NCBI GenBank assembly: GCA_013398295.1
Contig: VZSF01006560.1
Location: 434,001-498,000, forward strand
Reading direction: 5' to 3'
Origin: Chionis minor
Lineage: Eukaryota; Chordata; Aves; Charadriiformes; Chionididae
DNA: 64,000 nt
The notes beneath the pieces were generated by a model that worked only from the letters and a program-made list of their open reading frames with translations, was not told the DNA's origin and did not search any database. Each line of letters begins with the position of its first letter. Within the stretch, counting starts at the first letter, position 1. Position numbers and translations under genes: made by a program. Positions 57,550 to 64,000 of the stretch are shown here, one piece after another.

Positions 57550-58550
57550 GCAAAGGGATGTTACACATGGAGAACCACTGAGCGTGTCCAGAAATGATCT
57601 GAAAAAGGGCAGGCATAGCAAAATGACCATGTTTGCAACCAGCACCGAGCTCTTCATAGCAGAGCAGACAAGGGCAGGCTACCGGGTCCTTCCCCCTGAG
57701 CAGTGGCACAGTAAGGTGGCCAAGGAAACTCAGGTGCTCTGCAAAGGCAGAGTAAAGACACGAAAAACAGTCCTAACGTTGGTAGCCCAGTGATGGGCTC
57801 TGACTGATGCACCTCCTCCCAGGAAGGAGATCTTGGGAGTAGTGCTAAATGGTGTTTCCAAAATGTCTGGAGCAGAGAAAGCAGAAAATTGAATGCTGAA
57901 TGCGAGTAGGAAAGAAACAGAGGACGAGAAAGGAAGCGTTGCCACTGCATAAGCTGGTGATGTGCCCATGTTCAGAAGGCTGCGTGTGGGTCTGGCTCTC
58001 CACATTGCCTCTATCTCAAGAGGGATATGAAAGGTGCTCAAAGAAGGGAAGCAGGAATGATCCAAGCTCTGGACCAGCCCCTGTGTGAGGAATGGCTCCA
58101 TGGCCAGGAAAAGGGATGACAGAGAGGGGCGTGATACCGATCTGCACCATCTTGGGAGGCACGTGAATGTATGGAGAGGTGTTTACTCACCATCTCTTCC
58201 ATTATAGGAGTACAAGCTCCAAACGAAACTACCTGGAGGGAAGTTTAAAACAAGGAAAAGGAAGTGGTTCTTGGTGCAACGCATAGTTAAACCTTGGAGC
58301 TCCTCACCACAGGATGTGACAGATGCATTTAAACAGGAACTGGATGAATTCATGGAAGAAAAATCCTTTGGGTTATTAAATACAAAGAACCACCATCTCT
58401 TCCTTAAGGCTGGAGGACTGGTGGGAGCTCAGGGACTATCCTCAGGAAGTCTTGTTGTGCCCTTACTCCGTGCCTCTGCAAACATCTGCTGTGGGCCACA
58501 GCTGGAGCCAGGATATTGGCCTAGATGAGCTGTGACATGGCTCTTACATT
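57550..58550 (+). mobile_element. Ancient CR1 LINE copy (ORF2 3' part and 3' UTR), decayed
   Basis: Matching segments occur in CR1 consensus order: GATCTGAAAAAGGGCAGGCA near 57598, AAGGAGATCTTGGGAGTAGT near 57824, ATCTCAAGAGGGATATGAAA near 58013, GTTTAAAACAAGGAAAAGGA near 58244, GGAACTGGATGAATTCATGG near 58336, and GATATTGGCCTAGATGAGCT near 58512. This is the layout of the old CR1 families shared by turtles, crocodilians and birds. Many indels and stops break the reverse-transcriptase frame, so it is inactive. Both ends are approximate. Confidence 0.8.
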
Positions 58551-61500
58551 TTGTTCTGCCCTGAGATGAAGCCACAGACCAGGCAGCTCCCTGGGAACAC
58601 CAATTCCTCGCCCAAGGGGAGCCTGGGTTGCTCCAGCCGCTGGCTCTGCAGGGAGGCTGCCCCACGCAGAGGGCTCAGTCTGACCTGTGCTGTGTGCCGG
58701 ACCAGCCATGCCACCACGAGCTGGTCCCATTCCCTTTGGTTTTAGGAGAATAGTTGGTAATAAACAACTGAAGTTCACTACTTTACTTGAAGCCCTTTTT
58801 GGAATGCTTCACCACAGGGAGCATCCCTCTGCCCAGTCCCCTCTGGATTTTCAGGCAGCATACAGCCTAAGGAAAGCAAATACTTTGCTGCTAACAGCCG
58901 TCTGGTGATGTCCTTCAGACAGAGGAAGGGAAAAGACTCTGAGAATTCATGGAAACCACAACATGGTCACAAAAAGTCATTTTTTAAAAGTTCTTTTGCT
59001 AGGACTCACTCCTGCCAGTACTGCTTAATGCTCACAGGAGTTTTAATCAGCTCAGAGAAGGAAGGAGCTGGCTATTCGGACACAGCGGCTGACTCCAGTG
59101 TTTTCTGTTTGCCTGTTGCCACGTGGTCTGACGACACGATCTGGTCGCTGTGACACCCAGGCAGCCCTACTGAATTCATTCTGTGTTTGGAGATTTCTGC
59201 ACACCCTCTCCAGTTCCCTCGGGGTGACAAAGCAAACCTCACAGCAAGGGCATGCAGAGAGATGCTGTCATGTGCCTGGAGTTCCCTGCAATGCACCAGT
59301 TCTCAGCAGCTGGGTACCAGCTGCTGGGTACAGATATGTGACTCCACCAGATTTAACAGGAAGATCTGCCTCTGCTCTGCCTCCTCTGTTGTTTGGGAGA
59401 GGGTCCAGCAGAGGTGAAACAAGGAGAAATTTCTATTTTTAGAAACATTTGTTTTCAGGATAATTTTTCAGAGAGGTGACTGACAGGGCTTCATGTGCTC
59501 CAGGGACTGAACACACCAGGCACAGCGTGGGTCACTCTGGCAGCTACCTGACCTTTAGGAAGTGAACAGGACACTTTGGGAGGAATGATCCTTTTTGTAG
59601 CTGCTGTCCCATGAGAAACCATTCCAGTCCAGCAGCACAGAGATGCTGGGGACACCCGGCGCCATGGTTGGCAGAGAGCTCCCAGCCAGGACCTGGTGCC
59701 TGTTTTGTCTTAATGTATTGCTGCTGCGGTTCATGCTGCAGCATCCAAGGGATGCTCTGGATGCATTGGCCACCTTTCAGCCAGCGGTGACACAGGACAG
59801 AGAAAAGCTGTTACCTGCTGCACCCCATGGCTGCAGCATGTCTACCCTTGGCTGAATGTCAAATACTCATTTCTTCCCCTCTGGTTGTGGAGTTTGCCTT
59901 GTCTCCCTCCCTGTAGAGGGGAGGCAGGTCCCACACATCTGCATTTTCCTGAGAAGCCTTAGAGTGGTGCAAATCGCCTGTCTCGGACAGCAGGTTGGGT
60001 GCCAGTCCTAGGAGCCTGGCTCCATCAGTCTGGGGAGCACAGCCTTGGCGTGGGGAACTGCAGCTCAGCCACTACACGCTTGCCACTCCTCTGGGGAGCT
60101 GGAGGTCTCTGCCTCCTGCTGGAGACAGGATCACCCCAGAGACCTTGGGACAGCAGGGGAACCACCTCACTTAGGAGAGAGGTGATGAGTCTTGTGCCTG
60201 AGTCACACAAGATTTCGATCTGCTCCCTGGTTACTAGTGGGCTTTGGACCAGGCCGGCAGCACCTGTAATCATGGTGAGCCATCCTTGCTGTGTGACATT
60301 CCTGTGCCAGGTGTTAGTCGCCAGCACCCAGATGTGGTCTCATGTACCTGAAGTAGATGGCTGCAGAAAGGAGCGTGGGCACGAGGGCTCTGCACCCAGA
60401 GCCTCACACAGTGATAAATAACAATGCCTGCTTTTTCACCCATTCTCAGCGCCAGCGGGACCAGGCACAGGGCAGCTATTAGCAGAGCTGTGTTCCCACC
60501 ATGAAGCTGCTCTGCAGCTGGACCAGGTCCTGGGCTGTTGGAGGTCACCTCCTGCTCTGGAGCAGGGACCAGTCCCAGCCAGCAGCTGCTCCCCCTGGGC
60601 AGAGGACGATGCAGAGGCAGCTTTTGCCACCCGTGTGCGAGCTGCAGTGGGTGCAGAGCAGAAGGGAGGCTCACCCCTCGCTGGTGCTGCTCCCAAATTT
60701 GCATCACGGTGTCAGCGAAGTGCCCTGCTCTTCAAAGCACCCAGCTACTTCCCAGGGAACTCAGATGACCGGCCCAGTGCCTCTGAGCAGCAGGCAGCCA
60801 TCCAGCCAACTGCCAGAAAACACGGTGGCTGAAAGCTGCCTTGCTGTGTCACAGAGCCTGGGTTAAGCTGTCCCCACAGGGTCTCGCTGCCACTCAGCTC
60901 TGGGACTGAAGCTGGCGTGTCCCCAGATGGTTTGGAGCGCGGGGACGGCGAGCTCATGGCTGCCCGCAAGATCCCGCAGAGCCATTCCTGTGGCTGCCCA
61001 CACGTTGGTCTAACACAGGCACCTGCTTTTGCAGACCGTGGCCCCTGCTGAGCTGTGCTGAGCTGCCGTTCATTGGTGCTAAAATTAGCCAAAGGCCTAT
61101 CAATAAAGGAGCCCTTGAGAGGGCTCGCTCTCAGGAGCATCAAAGCGGGACAGCCTGCAGCCTTTTCATCTGCTCGCTCTGCTCCTCAGATGATAAAATG
61201 GGACCCGCACGGCACGACTGCTGCTCCGGAGATGTGGAGCAGGGTCTTGTGTATCAAGGGGCTGATTGATTTGTTAGCGGTATTTCCAGTACTGTGGCGA
61301 CAACAACATGTGATGAGCCTTTCCCCTTAGCTGGCACTTTCCGCCCTGCGCTTTTCATAAACGCTAATGAACCAGGGCTCATGATGATCTTCAGAGGAGG
61401 GGAGAGAAAAAATTCAGGCATAATCAAACAGCACCTCTCAGCCCATATTTGGGGTTTTTTTATCTCAACAAGAATCAGCTTTGGAATGACATGAAAATCT

Positions 61501-62594
61501 GTGCCATTGAGTAGAGAAGATGTTCAGGCCTGCAGGTGACTGTTGGAAGGGACAGGACACAAGCAGGTCCTACCCCTGGGAGGACACGCTCACAAAGTGG
61601 GTAGAGCCCCAGGTTTCCAGCCACGGTATGTCTGGAGTCAGGTGCTCCAGCCTGAGTCCAAGTCCTGGGACACGTTGCCCAGTAGCGTCCCAGTGCCGTG
61701 CCCTTGTGCATGGCATGGAGGAGATGGGCCAGCACACAGCATTGCTCAGAGCTGGTATCCTGCGAATCTCCTCCAGGACACAGAAACTGGGATGGTGGCC
61801 TAGGAAACATCATGTTTAAAAATCACAGAGACATTTACAAACAAGCCCCTGGAGCAATGAGGCTCCTTTCCACTGCGCCACCCTCTCCAGGCTCTCTGGG
61901 ATGCTCTCAAACATATTTTTCTTTCCAATCTTTGGAGGAAGCAACTCGCTTTGAAAAAAATGGAAGGAAAGGTAATGCCCCAACTCCACAGGACTAACTC
62001 CATGACCCCTGAGGAGGTGCTGATAAAAGCTACCGCATGATGTGCTGTTAGTGATAAAATCACCAGACTCAGCAGCCCTTGATTGGGTCTCTCATCTGCA
62101 ATCTGCTCAAGCGCTGATCCTCATCCAGAAGCGGCCTCTAAAGTGTTTTAAGATTCAGGAGGTGGGAGGCAGAGGGAGCATCCCTGCTGCGGTGGGGCTG
62201 GAAGACAGGGGGACACAGCCTCTGCTGACTGCTCCATGTCATTTCTCCCACAATGTGTAAAGAGACCCAGAGCACCCCAAGAAGAGAGTGATGGCCAGCA
62301 CGCTGGGACGGACTGTGCTCAGCTGACTCCTGCCACCGAACAGCAGCAGCGTCCACCCAGCCCATCCAAAGCCTGTGCCGGGCAGTTAGGACCAAGCTGG
62401 CCACATCCTGCTCTCCAGGCTCTTGTTCTGCTGCTGCAGCAGATACTCTGCACCGCCTGCTTTCGTTCCTCTGATCCTCCCTGGCATCCTAAACCAGAGC
62501 ACATGGCATGTATAAAAATCCATGTTCCTTAAAATGGTTCAAGAAATTACGCTTGTGGGGAAGATTTACTCCCAGGTGTATCAGCTGTCATCCA
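58551..62594. other. Intergenic DNA between the ancient CR1 and the LRR relic
   Basis: I see no recognisable exon, repeat end or RNA gene. Base composition is more balanced than in the left half of the window. Confidence 0.5.
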
Positions 62595-63480
62595 CAAGCT
62601 GAATTATTTTGCGGTAGACGAGACTCACCTCAGTGATTCAAACCTGACTGATTTCAGCAGTTTCACAGAGGAAATGTGCCTTGGCTGCCAAATACCAGTA
62701 CTCTGCACTAGCAGGGTAATTAATTCAAAAGCACCCGAGAAACTGCTGCTGAAGACTTATCCATAGCACTTGACATGCAGTGAATCAGCTGTGCTGTCAT
62801 TTACATCTTTTTTGGCCCATGACTTCTTCAGCGTCTCTTGCCTCACATCCCAGTGCGTCCACTGAAGTACCTGAAGCAATTTCAAGTCTAATGTCACTGG
62901 AAAGACTGGACCTCAGCTTCAACTCCGCTGGGAAAGGAGCTGCAGTTCCCCCACCTACCTAAAAACACTTCTGGAGCTGTGCATCTTCTTGGCACTGTAT
63001 TAGGGAACGAACTGCTTTAGGAAATCTTGTGGCCTTTCAGAGAGTTAAGGCAAGGTATCCCAAAGGAAACCAGATGACCTCCATCGAGAAAGAAACTTTT
63101 AGGGATCTCATGTCTCTGAACTTCTTTGCCTGGGTGGATAGTCCAAGCTCTGCCGCAGATCTGGGGCAGTCCAAGCAGCCTGCAGACTCTCTGCTCGGCA
63201 CTAATAGGTTCACTAGAGAAACTTTGCAGGAAAGACTCTTCCAGGGAACAAGTTCATTGGTAGAGCTTCAGCTGCGTAATAATGGCATTTCCTATGAATC
63301 ATCAAAATTACTTGAAAATCCCCCTTTTCCTGCAGTATTTGAAAAAAAAACTCACTCCAAACAGCCGGTTTGAACATCCCAGACTGCAGAATTCCCCATC
63401 TGACTTCTTGCAAGGCTTAGAAACGGTGCTGTTAGTTCATGGACACGTTCTCCCCAGACCCAGATACCTTCGCTTCAATT
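62595..63480 (+). pseudogene. Leucine-rich-repeat gene relic
   Basis: Separate short frames on the plus strand translate into LRR-like stretches: VPEAISSLMSLERLDLSFN (about 62866-62922), NQMTSIEKETFRDLMSLNF (about 63068-63124), LFQGTSSLVELQLRNNGIS (about 63238-63294) and SPSDFLQGLETVLLVHG (about 63398-63448). Each has LRR leucine/asparagine spacing, but stops and frame changes separate them. The first resembles LRRC40-type repeats and the others extracellular-type LRRs, so the parent gene is not assigned. A multi-exon gene with sequencing errors cannot be excluded. Confidence 0.4.
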
Positions 63481-64000
63481 CAAGCACTGCGAGAATGAGA
63501 TTTGTTGCACTGTCCCATCCCTTCTCTAGGCTCTGCCCAACCAGCCAGAGCTGTGCCCCATCTCCAGGGTCCCCCTGTGTCCTTTCCCTGCTGGAAGACG
63601 AGCAAGGCACAATGCTAATCCATGCGGTCATGGCTATGGACTATGGGATCTGTCTGGAGACACGATGTGGTCAAATACAAGGGTTTGGCGTAAGTGGGGA
63701 AAGGCTCGTCCCAGCCTTGCCCGGCTCTGCTGCCCTTCTCCTGCAGCCAGAGATGAAATCCCAGGCTCCAGGTCAGACATGGCACAGCTCCTCATATCTT
63801 TTCTGATGCAATAAGGCATCGTCTGTGCTGGCTGTAATCCAGGACTAGGAGGGATGACAACTTTCTGAGGGTTATGTGCGAACACTTAAAGCAGGTACCC
63901 TTGCCAAAAATAATGGTGCCTCTTGCCTTGTGCCAGCACTGGCATAGAAGCTTTGCTCCGAGAGCCAGCCTGGGAAATGCAGCCGGTGTCAGACTGCTCC
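63481..64000. other. Right edge, nothing recognised
   Basis: Short open frames only. No CSNK1A1 exon is visible. Confidence 0.5.

Noticed and set aside
50847..64000. CSNK1A1 exon 1 on the plus strand
   Set aside because: Expected by synteny, but no kinase N-terminal coding stretch was found; it probably lies beyond the right edge.

Overview
The window is vertebrate nuclear DNA, most likely from a bird. It is GC-rich, its introns are short, and the recognisable interspersed repeats are CR1 LINEs. One of these ends in the octamer-type tail (ATTCTATG) typical of avian CR1. There are no bacterial operons, CRISPR arrays or recognisable tRNA/rRNA genes. Most open frames are chance products of the high GC content.

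The one gene I can reconstruct with confidence lies on the minus strand, from the 3' end near 38.4 kb (or further left, including the 3' UTR) to a CpG-rich first exon near 50.75 kb. It is the orthologue of ARHGEF37, a Rho guanine nucleotide exchange factor with a DH domain, a BAR-type domain and two C-terminal SH3 domains. I could join twelve coding exons with GT-AG junctions and compatible phases into a 686-residue reading frame with no internal stop. A non-coding exon 1 ends at a donor at 50754 and runs into a 62-base assembly gap that probably hides the transcription start.

Region by region: 1-16187 is gene-free sequence with several candidate regulatory patches (a CRE plus TAAT-rich patch at 330-545, a perfect 10-bp inverted repeat of TAAT cores at 3528-3551, an E-box abutting a MEF2-type site at 7747-7762). 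16188-17017 is an assembly gap. 17018-17758 is a tandem array of about 257-bp units, each carrying the same TATATAAA-containing block. 17759-38447 has no recognisable gene but contains AT-rich islands and two candidate poly(A) signals for ARHGEF37. 38448-50784 is ARHGEF37. 50847-64000 is the upstream flank, with a young CR1 end, a long ancient CR1 copy and a decayed leucine-rich-repeat gene relic at 62.6-63.5 kb.

In mammals ARHGEF37 lies between CSNK1A1 (divergent, on its 5' side) and PPARGC1B (same orientation, on its 3' side). I found no exon of either here. If synteny holds, PPARGC1B should lie to the left (possibly with exon 1 in the 16.2-17.0 kb gap) and CSNK1A1 beyond 64 kb. I did not find a convincing new multi-gene system. 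The most unusual items are the satellite-like array, the LRR relic and the composite regulatory motifs.
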